Shown here: one piece after another, positions 22,464 to 34,165 of the stretch
Numbering within the stretch: the stretch's first letter is position 1
Layout of the letters: each line of letters starts with the position of its first letter
Made by a program: the position numbers and the translations under genes
DNA from: Asterella californica
Taxonomy: Eukaryota; Streptophyta; Marchantiopsida; Marchantiales; Aytoniaceae
Assembly: GCA_036924285.1 (NCBI GenBank)
Contig: JAYKYS010000010.1
Span: 5,146,001-5,210,000 of the forward strand
Length of the DNA: 64,000 nucleotides
Reading direction: 5' to 3'
The notes under the pieces: model-generated
Seen by the model: only the letters and a program-made list of their open reading frames with translations
Databases searched by the model: none
Told to the model about the DNA's origin: nothing

Positions 22464-22648
22464 ATCTATAAGGTGGACGTCAACTCTCGTCGTAACAGCC
22501 AATAGAAGAGAAGCGGTGGACCCTTTCTCTCGTACTGTGACCGCATGGTAACGGCACACCACGATGTAGAGATCTTCTAGATCTGATCTCTTCTTCTACT
22601 TGTTACAACCAATGCGACTCAATGAATAGCTAACGGATGAAAAGATCC

Positions 22649-23095
22649 CATCAATATATCAAGAGAAAGGATCAAACAACCCAAGGCCCAAAAACCGGAA
22701 GGAACATCGGGACTAAGATCTGCTATCATAAGCTCTAAGGTCTCCTACCGCTGCTATAATATGGAACACCTCTAGAATCTTGTGAATCGTGCCAGCTAAA
22801 GTTAGAGCACAATTCTCTAGTGAATGCCCGACCTGTAGCTTAATTGCAAGCTTAATGTTGGATGGAAGACCTCATCAATATATGAAGAGAAAGAGACAAA
22901 CAACCCAACGTTCAAAAACCTGAAGAAATATCGGAACTAAGCTCTGCTATCAGAAGCTCTAAGGTCTCCTACCGCTGCTATAATATGAAACATCTCTAGA
23001 ATCTTATGAACCGTGCCGGCTAAAGTTAGAGCAAGTTCTCTAGCGAATGCCTGACCTGTAGCTTAACTGCAAGCTTAACATCAGATGGAAGACCC
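22649..23095 (+). repeat. 224-bp direct tandem duplication
   Basis: Unit 1 is 22649-22872 and unit 2 is 22873-23095, both beginning catcaatatat and ending gatggaagac. The right arm has one unit only. The units share ctcctaccgctgctataata and tgtagcttaa.tgcaagctt. Confidence 0.85.
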
Positions 23096-23508
23096 CATCA
23101 ATATAACACGTCAGTTTGTTTCAGACTTGATGAACTCGTGACGATGTTACTTCATAGCGAATGCTAATATTATCTAGAGAGTAGAAAGAGATGACATACA
23201 ATACGTGAGCCCATCAATGAACCTCACATAGCAGTTGAAACGGATAAGGTGGAGGGAAGTGAACCTCGGATGCCACATCTAGGACGAACACGCCTCCAAC
23301 AACGCTCAAATCCAGATATATTATATGAAGAGCTCCATGTAGGTTTTACAAACCTGTGACACATCAAGAACAGAATTCACAACTGTGAGTCTAACAGCAA
23401 AATGAGCAGTTAGAATAAAGAATGAGGTAGTGGCCGGTTACTGGAACTCAGTAACCATAACTAGCAGCAGCTTTTTTCTGTTGCAGTTGTTCAATAACAG
23501 ACACAAAC

Positions 23509-26380
23509 GAGGTTTTTAGTTAAACAGCACCTGCAGACAAGAGTACAGCTTGAACGGCACCACAGTCTCATTATTTAGTTGAACAGCACCCGCATAGATT
23601 AACAAGTCGGGTACCGGTGACTAGACCGGCAAGGAGACAGTCGTTCGTGGCGCGTTGTAGTGACCCCGTGTCTGACAAAGGCAGACGATGCGAGAGAAAA
23701 CCCTCGATCAGCAACCCCATTTGATCTTTAGCTACGGGCCAACTAGCGTTAGTCATGACTATCTTTAGTCCAAGTTCTCGGAAAGTTTAACTGAAGTCAT
23801 TTTTACATTACAAAAGGATAAGAGTACCCTTACTCCTCCATTTTGGGTACAAACCGCCTCTTTAATCATTCCAGGGTAAGGCTAAGTAAAACACCTGCAA
23901 TTTCTACTGGGAAATAAATACGACACACCCCTTTCAGCTTTAATCTTTTCAGTCCCGCGTTTCTCCTTTGTTTTCTTCTCCTTTCTTAATTTATTTTTTC
24001 CTTGCACTCAACGGGTTTGATTTTTCCCATGCCTTTTTTACATATTCCCTTCTTCTTGTTTCCTTCTTAAACATTTCTGCTACATTCAGAGGAACAAATT
24101 ATTACTATTGCTTCTACTTTTAAATTTTTCCTTATTATGAACTTAAGAGCCCCTTGTGATTTATTCATATTGTTAAATACATAATTTAAACTAATAATCT
24201 TTTAGTGAATACAATTATGAATATAAAGTGATAAATAAAATGAATATAAAGTGATAAATTAAACCTTCAAAAAACAGAGAGACTCACACAATATAGTCCT
24301 CTTTTTCTCTTCCTATTGTGCGTCACAGTCCACATGTTTTATGGGTTATTTCCAGAAGATTCGGCATGTACAAAACATCTAATTTATAATAATTACATTA
24401 AATATTAAATTAAAGTTGAAATTACTGAATATTTTCTCTTTGACTCTTATGGAATTCATGTTACCATCTCGGTTGCACTCTCACAGTGGTGTCTAATCCA
24501 ATGGAAGTTTTAGAATTTTCACTTTCATCTTTTCTTCGTTCGGCCAGAAGTGTACTTTGGATATATATTGTTTGAAGTATTGGACGATTTCATTTTGGAA
24601 GGTGAATCTGTAGAAAATTTAACGATACAAAAAACTGAAGTGAGGACAGGAAGGAGGAAACGGAATTGTTTATTAGTGAAAGTAATAAGGAAGAAAAAAG
24701 AGACCATTGTTCTACTTAAGAAACGGTTACATTTTGCTTTTCTAGGAGCATGTATATTCACTTCTTCACTAATGATACACTTACTATTGTCAAAAAATTC
24801 GTCGGGTGTCATAGTCCTATGAGGCTGCATACATCTAAACTAACTGAAATCAACAGGGTGCTAAGCTTGCAATAACATTATCAAGGCTATGCACTTTGCT
24901 ATACTTAAGTATTGTGTAATAAATAATCACATGTTATGTTAGAAGTGAAAAATACTCTAGTCGAATAAAAAAGATGTTCTCATATTATTACTAACTTTTG
25001 TCTTGTTTTGAATTCTGTAAAATATACTGTTAGATATGCAAATGCATAACAACGACGAAAGGAATGCTCGGGTAAAAGCAAAACAGAGAAATTTATTTCA
25101 CCATATCCCTAATACATTGTCATACTTGATTTGACTTCTCTTAAGATTGCTCATCTTGATTTATCTTTGATTGGCAAGAATAAGTTCACTGCCACTTGGG
25201 GACAATGTACAAGACAAATTAAAGAAATTTTGTAAACTAATAATCGATTATACATACACCTCCTATTGAACTTTCGATGCAGATACATGACTTGCTGCTG
25301 ATATGCCGTCTCACATTCAAATGAAATGACATTTTGATCTACTAACCAGTCAAGGTTATTATAAAAAAAAAAAAATTTTAGAAAAGTGAGATCAAATCTT
25401 ACCAATATATCAAAGTTGGTTCAAGTCAATTTCTAAAGCAAGTCATGATAAACCAACGATGCCACATGTAGGAGTAAAAGTTATGAGCAGACGGTAAATC
25501 ATGCGTACAGCATGAACATAGGAGGTAAATAATATACCTACTTTATGTTTAGGTAGGAGGGTTAGACTCACGATGCCATTTGTTAAGACTCCTGCCAGCG
25601 AGATTTGACCTCACATCGGCACCTTATTCTGAGGTAAATAGAATCAAGTGACTCGCTCGACAGGATAAAATGGATCCTGATCTAACCGGATAAGATAGTC
25701 AGGGATAGATGCTTTTAAAGGGCTCATCCGGGCTTTTAAGTTCATAATAAAGAAAAATTTAAAAGTAGAAGCAATAGTAATAATTTGTTCCTCTGAATGT
25801 AGCGGAAATGTTTAAGAAGGAAACAAGAAGAAGGGAATATGTAAAAAAGACATGGGAAATATCAAACCCGTTGAGTGCAAGAAACAAATAAATTAAGAAA
25901 GGAGAAGGAAATAAAGGAGAAAAGCGGGACTGAAAAGATTAAAGCTGAAAGGGGATGTGTTGTATTTATTTCCCAATAGAAATTGCAGGTGTTTTACTTA
26001 GCCTTACCATGGAATGATTAAAGAGGTGGTTTGTACCCAAAATGGAGGAGTAAGGATACTCTTATCCTTTTGTAATGTAAAAATGACTTCAGTTAAACTT
26101 TCCGAGAACTTGGGCCAGAGATAGTCATGACTAACGCTAGTTGGCCCGTAGCTAAACGTCAAATGGAGTTGCTGATCCAGGGTTTTCTCTCGCATCGGGA
26201 GCCTTTGTCAGACACGCAGTCACTACAACGCGTCACGAATGACTGTCTCCCTGCCCTCCCGGTTCTAATCACCGGTACCCGACTTGTTAACCTATGCGGG
26301 TGCTGTTCAACTAAATAATGAAACTATGGTGCCGTTCAAGCTGTACTCTTGTCTGCGGGTGCTATTTAACTAAAAACCTC
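23509..26380. mobile_element. MULE-type element with ~650-bp terminal inverted repeats
   Basis: 2872 bp. The ends are GAGGTTTTTAGTTAA and its complement. The long TIRs (23509-24155 and 25729-26380) are highly similar. The 9-bp target duplication gacacaaac lies at 23500-23508 and 26381-26389. The right inverted-repeat arm preserves a diverged empty site (near 33615-33640). Long TIRs and a 9-bp duplication are Mutator hallmarks. The ~1.57-kb centre has no recognisable transposase; a frame at 24550-24822 (+) has a Lys/Arg-rich stretch and a hydrophobic segment but no known domain. Non-autonomous. Confidence 0.92.
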
Positions 26381-26965
26381 GACACAAACGATCTGATCCT
26401 TTTTTACCGCGAGAGTAGATCCAGATGGTTGATTCGTTCCTCGTCGAGTATGTACAGATCCAGATGGTTGGTTTGTTATTCTTCGAGTATGTACATTGCT
26501 ATATAAATTGGTATACATTGCTATACAAATTATAATTGCAATTTGATTTTTGATGATCAGTTTTGAGGATATCCAAAGTAGTCGACGATAATTTAATTTC
26601 CTAAGTGAAACTTGTCAACAACGTGGCAATCATGAGAGGTAACTAGTGAAGACCAACCTCCAGAGAACAGAAGAGGAACTTAGCGAACTTAGTTGTGGGT
26701 ACATCCTGGACATGTACACATGTGCGACTTCAAGATCCCTCTCTCTTACAAATAGAAAGAATATTTTGTGTTCACATGTTACAGTCAACTCTCAAGATTA
26801 AATGTGATCAACTGTCAAGTGGCTGAAGCCGTTCAAATAAAGAAAGTTTAGAAGTAAAGATTACAACATGCTCAGGTGCAACTCTATTCAAGATCTAAGT
26901 CGATATTCTCGAAATGAGACTATATTCTAGATCCTTTTAGAGCCTTTGGCGATGTAAGGCAAGGA

Positions 26966-28820
26966 AGAGAAACCGAGGTGAAATAAGGTCAAATGGAGCA
27001 TAAAATGGATAAGCTGTTGGGTTCGCTGATGCTTAACGAGGAAAGCTATCATCTTGAGCGTAGCAAATGTCTCTTCTTTCATTTTGACTGGCTTTCAGTT
27101 AGTACCCTAAAGGACAAGGGTATGCAGTTAGTATCCTAAAGGACAAGGGTATGAGTATGATGATGTGTTTATGTGGAGTCCACGCGTGTGAAATCCTTTT
27201 TGCTAAAGGACAAGCTGATCAAATCTGACACCCATGCTTTCGGGATCAGCATGATCTGTGTCGATCTAGCCAACGAGAACCATTGGAGGCAAAGGCTCCC
27301 ATCCTTCTGCCTCGAATCAGCAAACGAGGTCCCATAGACTGCTGATCATTAACTTCCAGGACAGACTCTGCAGGTTGATGACATCAAGAAGAAACAGAAA
27401 CGTGATAAAAACCTCATTATGATAAATAACGAACATAATAAGAGTACTAAGAGCCTCGATCAGTCTAAGCAAGTACACGAAGGCAAAAGAGACCAGGAGT
27501 AATAAAAGCAAATTTTGGCCCAAGCACAGCACGAGCAGCAAACAAACGAGAAGGTCCAGTTTGGACCTGTACAAACACGAGCAAGAAGTATGGGGGCAAA
27601 GAAAAGAGCGGCTCCGCCAAAATCTCCCTCATCGTGCTTCCTCTTCGCGAACGTACCGAGGACAAGAAGAGCAGCAGTTCCGTCAAAATCTCCCTCATCA
27701 AGCTTCCTCTTCGCGAATGTAACGAGGGCAAGAAAAGCGGCAGCTCTGTCATCGTCAATATCGATCTCCTCCAGGGCACGAGCTCTGCTATCTAGGGGAT
27801 GCAGTCTAGTTTGCATGTGCGCGGTTAGTTCCAACAAGATGGAGGAGACTTACTATCTATGAGACGCAGTCTAGTTCGCCTGTGCACGTTTAGGTAGCCT
27901 TAGCTAACCAGGATATGTGGGTGATGCATCCAACCAGGGTAGCCGCTTAATTACATGGGACCCGGCTGGGGACAGCGCTCGGGGTTTTGTGATTCGTGAA
28001 CCGAAAAATTATCCGATGGTAATAAATGTTCTCGAGTCGTTTCATTCATTTATTAATCCTCCCTGTTTTCTTAACATGACTGAGATCTTGCATAGATTCT
28101 TGGAGAGAGTGAGAATCTTTTTTGTTATCTAAACTAAACAGAAATAAAAAATGCATATTCATTTTCTTTCTTTACTTTCATGATAAACATTTTGTGCGAG
28201 ACTGATCACTCGTCCTCTAAGTTGTAGTCAAGCTCGACTTGATCAGTCGTCCTAATTCTACTTATATTTGTTAAATCTTTTGAAACCAAGTTCTACATGA
28301 TAAACCAAAAAGAGAAAGATGTAAGGTTACAATATGGTACCACAAGTTTCAAAAACATCTGATATTAAATTGATACTACATGTGTATCTGAGTTATAGGG
28401 TTTAGAATGAACACTATAAATATCTACGGTTTATACTTCAAAGGAATGTTTCCAGTGTAAAAGGGTCAGAAATCATCTAAGTGACATTTCTAATGACATC
28501 TGAGTGACACAAGTCTTGATCTTAACTTGTTATATTTGATAGAATAAGCGACTCAATTAAAGTGAATATATATCAAACTCTTTTGTATAAAGTAGTTAAG
28601 CTGTACTTGATTTTCAAACCTATATCATGATCTTGCTTGTTTTTAACAATGAATAAGCTACCATACTTTTGAAAATATTAAACCATTCCTATAGCTCTAT
28701 TGTTGATATTGAATTAATTATTAATGTGTATTTTATCTCCTTACTGTAAAGTAAGTTGAGAGCTAATTTAAATAGTGGAATATATCTTAAATCATTTGAA
28801 TATGATTTAATACTAAAGTT
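26966..28820. other. CACTA cargo region, no recognised gene
   Basis: Contains a two-unit 32-bp tandem repeat (27090-27152, ctaaaggacaagggtatg). A minus-strand frame at 27460-27837 encodes two near-identical ~22-residue units (FAKRKLDEGDFDG), i.e. a 66-bp tandem repeat in open frame. A duplicated ~60-bp block with gcagtctagtt lies at 27785-27895. From about 28150 the DNA is AT-rich with no structure I can name. Confidence 0.45.
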
Positions 28821-29358
28821 CTGACTTGCTGCGCAAGTTCAGAATATAAAGACTTTAAGTCTAACTACTGAATTCCTTTTTAAAGGAATTCAGGTAGGTA
28901 AATCAGCCACAGGCTGATTTCCATATTAATAGCTGACAAGCTATTAATATGTAATTTCTATGCTGACTAAGCATTAGTTAGAGTATTTCTTTTAATTATA
29001 ATGCTGACTTGCTGTGCAAGTTCATAAAGCACTTTAAGTGGTTAAATCAGCCGCAGGCTGATTTCTTTTAAAATAGTTGATTTAAAGCTATTTCCTTCTT
29101 TTATTTGCTGACTAGATTGAATGCTAAGTTAGCAGAAGTCAGGTAGGTTAATTATTCAACCAGGGGTTGGAAGTAGTTAAGCTGATTTCTAGGTGACTCA
29201 CGGAAGAAGTAAGAGAGAAGGTGAGTTTTCTGTTTTCTACATAATCTACTTTATTAAACCAAAGTCAGCTTTGCTGACTAGACAGGTTAAGAGTAGATCT
29301 GAAGGAAGCGTGAGCTCCTTCAGATCATTGGAAAAATATTTAAACCCCTTAGGGGTTC
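28821..29358. repeat. Array of about eleven short perfect or near-perfect hairpins
   Basis: Consecutive palindromes lie at 28821-28842, 28868-28893, 28900-28920, 28923-28950, 28959-28976, 29007-29023, 29044-29064, 29071-29093, 29263-29279, 29296-29326 and 29342-29358. Two types recur: CTTGCTG(C/T)GCAAG at 28824 and 29008, and AATCAGCC(A/G)CAGGCTGATT at 28901 and 29045. Several have loops built on GCTGAC. Spacers are 5-40 nt in the main part. No transposon ends are visible around it. Confidence 0.8.
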
Positions 29359-29796
29359 AGGTTCAAGGGGGATAGAGTGTTAGAAGCTGTTAGGTTGTGA
29401 TAGTGAAAACTTGAAGCCACGAGGAGAGCCTTAGGAGCCGTAAGGCTGTCTCAGTGAAAACCTGTAGTTAGGATTTGAGTCTGGGAGGCCGTCATGCTGT
29501 CAAAGTGATTTCTGGGAATTTCCTTAAGTGCTGTTATAGATATTTCGAACTGTACAGAGCCCTGCCCCTGTTGGCACATTTTTCCATCGTTTGGGGAGCT
29601 TTGGGCTAGCGTTAATGGATAAAAGGTGACAGTCTACACGTTAATATTTGAGAGCGCAAGCTAGTAGAAGTTACGTACCTGTGTAGAAGTATGGAACTTT
29701 CCACAGTATACGCATACTCATACTCATATCTAGCAGATAAAACAACTGAACTGAGCTCCAACTGGCTCTGTTTGACGTGCAGGTCTTGGTCACCCT

Positions 29797-30230
29797 AGTT
29801 CTTCCCGGTTTTCCTTGTTGAGGATCCCATGCGCTGGAACGCTGTCAACTCGTGTGGTTAAAAAAGGCGTGTTCAGCAACAGCAGAGCTCCAAACGTGGC
29901 CCCGTAGTTCCTCCCGGCTTACCTTGTTGAGGATCCTATGCGCTGGAACGCTGTCAACTCGTGTGGTTGAAAAAGGCGTGTTCAGCAACAGCAGAGCTCC
30001 AAACGTGGCCCCATAGTTCCTCCCGACTTACCTTGTTGAGGATCCCATGCGCTGGAACACTATCAACTCGTGTGGTTGAAAAAGGCGTGTTCAGCAACAG
30101 CAGAGCTCCAAACGTGGCCCCGTAGTTCCTCCCGGCTTACCTTGTTGAGGATCCCATGCGCTGGAACACTGTCAACTCGTGTGGTTGAAAAGGCGTGTTC
30201 AGCAACAGCAGAGTTCCAAACGTGGCCCCG
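29797..30230 (+). repeat. 109-bp tandem array, four units
   Basis: Units start at 29797, 29906, 30015 and 30124 (period exactly 109), each with cttgttgaggatcc, gcgctggaac, tcaactcgtgtggtt and ggcgtgttcagcaacagcag. The last unit is 2 bp shorter. Divergence is a few bases per unit, so the expansion is recent. No coding sense. Confidence 0.92.
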
Positions 30231-30268
30231 TTGTGAATGCTGAGTACAAGTGAGATGTTCATCATTTC

Positions 30269-31495
30269 CTGTCTCAAAAAGCAATAGAGTAGGTTCACCG
30301 TTTTCATTACCATCACATAGTTTACATCACTCAAAAGGGTTTTGTTATATCACTTGTACCTGATTATTTTTTATCGCACAGATATTTCCAAGGCTACTGA
30401 AGGTGATATCTGTGTTGCCTTGCTGGTATTTGGTCCTTCGAGTGTAACTTGTTCAAGGTAAGTCTTGTAAATCTTCTTTGTTTTTTCTTGTGTTGTAATG
30501 TGTAGTTGCTTAGTTGGTTCTATTTTATATTTGTTATAATTTTTATGAAATTGTTAGAAAACAGAAAAAATCAAAATAATTTTTATTTATTAAATATTTT
30601 TAAAGTAAATATATGTTTATAATATCTATACATTCTAAGGCACGACCTTGATAGGTCTGCAGCGTGGATGTTATAGATAATAAACATATATATATTTCAA
30701 AAATATTTAATAGACAAAAATCTGTCTCAAAAAGCAATAGAGTAGGTTCACTGTTCTCATCACCATCACAGAGTTCACATCATTCAAAAGGGTTTTGTTA
30801 TATCACTTGTACCTGATTATTTTTTATCGCGCAGATATTTCCAAGGCTACTGAAGGTGATATCTGTGTTGCCTTGCTGATATTTGGTCGTTCGAGTGCAA
30901 CTTGTTCAAGGTAAGTCTTGTAAATCTTCTTTGTTTCTTCTTGTGTTGTAATGTGTAGTTGCTTAGTTGGTTCTATTTTATATTTGTTATAATTTTTATG
31001 AAATTGTTAGAAAATAGAAAAATCAAAATAATTTTTATTTATTAAATATTTTTAAAGTAATATATGTTTATAATATCTATACATTCTAAGGCACGACCTT
31101 GATTGGTCTGCAGCGTGGATGTTATAGATAATAAACATATATATATTTCAAAAATATTTAATAGATAAAAATCTGTCTCAAAAAGCAATAGAGTAGGTTC
31201 ACTGTTCTCATCACCATCACAGAGTTCACATCACTCAAAAGGGTTTTGTTATATCACTTGTACCTGATTATTTTTTATCGCGCAAATATTTCCAAGGCGT
31301 GCTGATATTTGGTCCTTCGAGTGCAACTTGTTCAAGGTAAGTCTTGTAAATCTTCTTTGTTTCTTCTTGTGTTGTAATGTGTAGTTGCTTAGTTGGTTCT
31401 ATTTTATATTTGTTATAATTTTTATGAAATTGTTAGAAAACAGAAAAAATGAAAATAACTTTTATTTATTATATATTTTTAAAGTAAATATATAG
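30269..31495 (+). repeat. About 452-bp tandem array, three units, each with an exon-like block
   Basis: Units start at 30269, 30722 and 31173; the third is truncated. Each carries ctgtctcaaaaagcaatag, then a possible exon between a pyrimidine-rich acceptor and a strong donor (CAAG/GTAAGT). This is followed by AT-rich sequence with an imperfect hairpin around tatgtttataatatct and its complement. In unit 3 the acceptor AG is mutated and part of the exon-like block is deleted. Confidence 0.9.
30382..30457 (+). other. Candidate 76-nt exon, copy 1 of a tandem array (copy 2 at 30835-30910)
   Basis: Flanked by tttttatcgcacag and gtaagtc. One frame is open throughout and reads ISKATEGDICVALLVFGP and onward. 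Copy 2 keeps acceptor, donor and frame with three base changes; copy 3 is broken. The protein is not recognised. It may be a captured exon of a host gene that was amplified with its intron. Confidence 0.4.
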
Positions 31496-31506
31496 TAAAT
31501 ACACAG

Positions 31507-31727
31507 TTGTTTTAGTTTCAAATCCATCAAATAATACGAATGATGGTAGTTTTTTGTTATCAAATTTAGGTGTTCAGATACCTTTAGGAGATGGAGACTT
31601 TTTTTTCTTAGGAGAGATATACCTCATTGTACTACTTATAGATCTTCAAACAATACTGAAGATGTATATGCGGCCGGATGTACAATAAATAGTACATTGG
31701 AAAAAGTTTTTTCAAGAATAAAAATAT
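31507..31727 (+). pseudogene. Protein-coding fragment, possibly a double-stranded beta-helix dioxygenase end
   Basis: Two overlapping frames read like one protein broken at a run of eight T near 31600. The first has SNPSNNTNDGSFLLSNLG and QIPLGDGDFFFL. The second continues RRDIPHCTTYR, then AAGCTINSTLEKVFSR and a stop. The pattern GDG-x-FFF followed by IPH resembles the C-terminal strands of 2-oxoglutarate oxygenases, but the match is weak and key residues cannot be verified. It may equally be an unrelated captured fragment. Confidence 0.25.
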
Positions 31728-33044
31728 AGCTTTTATAGCTATATCGGCAATTACAATTTATCTTTTTCACTAATTCTAGTCGAAAGAAAAGATAATTTCT
31801 TATTTTAAGAAATCTTGATTATTATTATCTTTACATTTCTATGTGTTACTAAAAGCTTTCTTTGTCTCACATTTGTTCTACAATCTTTTATATGATATAA
31901 AAGTATAGAAATAATATTTATTTTTCTTCTTAGTGTTGTTTTAGTTTTTGGAAATTATTTTTGCTTTAAATAAATTTATTTTATCACAATAATTCCGCTT
32001 TCCCTTTCGCTCTAGTTGTTGTTATAAGGTGATAATAAAGTGGTTCCTTTTTAACTTCTTGCTTTTATCTAATAAGATTCAGTACTCATAGATCCAGCTG
32101 AATATTCTCTCAAGTGCTTTTGCATTTATTCTACGTCTTTATGATTGGAAAATCATAAAGACGTAGAATAAATCCTTGTGTGAATTTTCTCATAGTTCAA
32201 CACTGGTTATCTTTTTAGACAACAACGAAACTAGGAACACTGGTAATTTTTTCAAAAATCAACAGAAACTAAAAAATCTCACTATGGAGAGATGCCAATT
32301 TACCTTGTCAAGAAAAGATTTTCATTATAAAATTCTAATCTATACAATGGAGATCTGTATCATGTGCATTTGCTACTTGTTAAAAGTGATATCGAAAAAC
32401 ATTACATCAAGTTCATCTATTTACATCTGAGAATCTTTCTCTCGTTGTCAAACGCATGTCCATAAGCCAATGCCTAAGTATCCTGAGCAAGACTGAAGAA
32501 CAAAGGAGTACCAAAGATAATGTCCACTCAGAAAAATGAATGAGCCGAATAACAAGAAAAAGGTCTATTTACAAATAGCTAAATAATGCATCGAGGTCAT
32601 TTACTTTAGTTTACATTTTCTGAGACAGCTAAGTAATATAACAAAATCCAAAGTCTTACAGTTATAATGTATTAGTTAGAGATGAAGAACTTACAAGTGA
32701 ACAAGAACCGATTAAGAACTCCATATGTAGTCAGGAACCATATCGTTTAATTTATTATTTTGCAAGCTCCTATACAAATAGATTTAATTAGGTCAATTGA
32801 ACGCATGGCACAGCATAGAAAGGGTAGGAACAAGGGAAACATTGAGACAGATTGGTCCTCATCTAGATCTGATTCAGCTAACAAATGCTGACTGCCATGG
32901 CACAGTTTGCAAATTTTTTTTTGTCATTAGCGACTAAGTGTAACATTAGTAAGTTGAAAATATAATTATTTTATTTCTATAATCTAAGAAAAAATAGAAG
33001 TATAACTCTAGAATAATTCTCACAACTTCACCCTTCATCGTAAA
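31728..33044. other. AT-rich CACTA cargo, no gene recognised
   Basis: Apart from the hairpin at 32124-32173, I see no structure that can be named. The open frame at 32176-32430 has no recognisable motif. Confidence 0.4.
32124..32173. repeat. Perfect 23-bp hairpin with 4-nt loop
   Basis: Arms 32124-32146 and 32151-32173 (atttattctacgtctttatg...) are exact complements around ggaa. Much longer than expected by chance in unique DNA; possibly a replication template-switch product. Confidence 0.9.
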
Positions 33045-34165
33045 TCAAGGTTTTTCTTTCTTGCCTTATATTGCCAAAGGCCTTAAAAGGATCTAGAGTA
33101 TAGTTTCATTTCGAGAATATTGACTTAGATCTTGAATAGAGTTGGACTTGAGCATGTTAAAATCTTTACTTCTAAACTTTCTTTATTTGAATGGCTTCAG
33201 CCACTTGAGAGTTGATCGCATTTAATCTTGAGAGTTGATCGTAAGATGTGAACATAACACATTTCTTCTATTTACAGAAAAGAGAGGAATCCTAAGTCGC
33301 TCATGTGTACATGTCTAGGATGTACATATGACTAAGTTCGCTAAGTTCCTCATTTGTTCTTTAGAGGTTGGTCTTCACTAGTTATCTTTCGTGATTATCA
33401 CGCTGTTGACAAGTTTCACTTAGGAAATTAAATTATTGTCGGCTACTTTGGACTTCCTCAAAACTGATCAAAAATCAAATTACAATTATAATTTATATAG
33501 CAAATGTAATTTGTATAGCATTGTATAGCAATTTGTATAGCAATGTACATACTCGAGGAGGAATGAACCAACTATCTAGATCTACTCTCGCGATCGAATA
33601 GGATCAGGTCATTTGTGTATGTTATTTAGCAAGTGCAACAGCGAAAAGCTGTTGTTAGTTATGGCTACTATGATCTAGTAACCGACCACCACCTCATTCT
33701 TTATTCTAACTGCTCACTTTGTTGTTTGACTCATAGTTGTGAATTTTGTTCTTGCTGCACCACAAGTTTGTAGGACCTACATGGACCTAGATATGGCATC
33801 CGAGGTTCACTTCTCTCCATCTTTTCTGTTCCTATTGCTAGGTGAGGTTCATTGATGGGCTCACGTATTGTATATCATCTCTTTTTACTCTCTAGATAAT
33901 ATTTTTTTTGCTATGAAGTAACATCGTCACGAGTTCATCAAGTCTGAAACAAACTGACGTGTTATATTAATTGGGGTCTTCCATCTGACGTTAAGCTTGC
34001 AGTTAAGCTACAGGCTAGAGTACTTGCTTTAACTTTAGCCGGCACGGTTCGCAAGATTTTAGAGGTGTTTCATATTATAGCCGATGTTCCTTCAAGTTTC
34101 TAGGCGCGGTCACAATACAAGAGAAAGTCGCGGTCATAGTACAAAGAGAAAGGGTCCATCGCTTC

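Larger units (their letters stand above)
22464..26965. repeat. Left arm of a long inverted repeat (interrupted by a MULE)
   Basis: About 1.6 kb after removing the MULE at 23509-26380. It is the inverted complement of 33045-34757 with many substitutions. It begins tctataaggtgga and ends ggcaaggaagagaaacc. It also contains a 224-bp tandem duplication absent from the right arm. The two arms enclose about 6.1 kb. They may be the terminal repeats of a further transposon or two inverted copies of one repeat; no clean target duplication was found. Confidence 0.8.

Noticed and set aside
27460..27837. 125-codon minus-strand frame with FAKRKLDEGDFDG repeats as a real gene
   Set aside because: Coding sense is limited to a 66-bp tandem repeat, the flanks lack splice or start context, and other frames are also open.
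29797..30230. CRISPR-like array
   Set aside because: Units are contiguous 109-bp repeats without unique spacers, in a eukaryotic transposon context.
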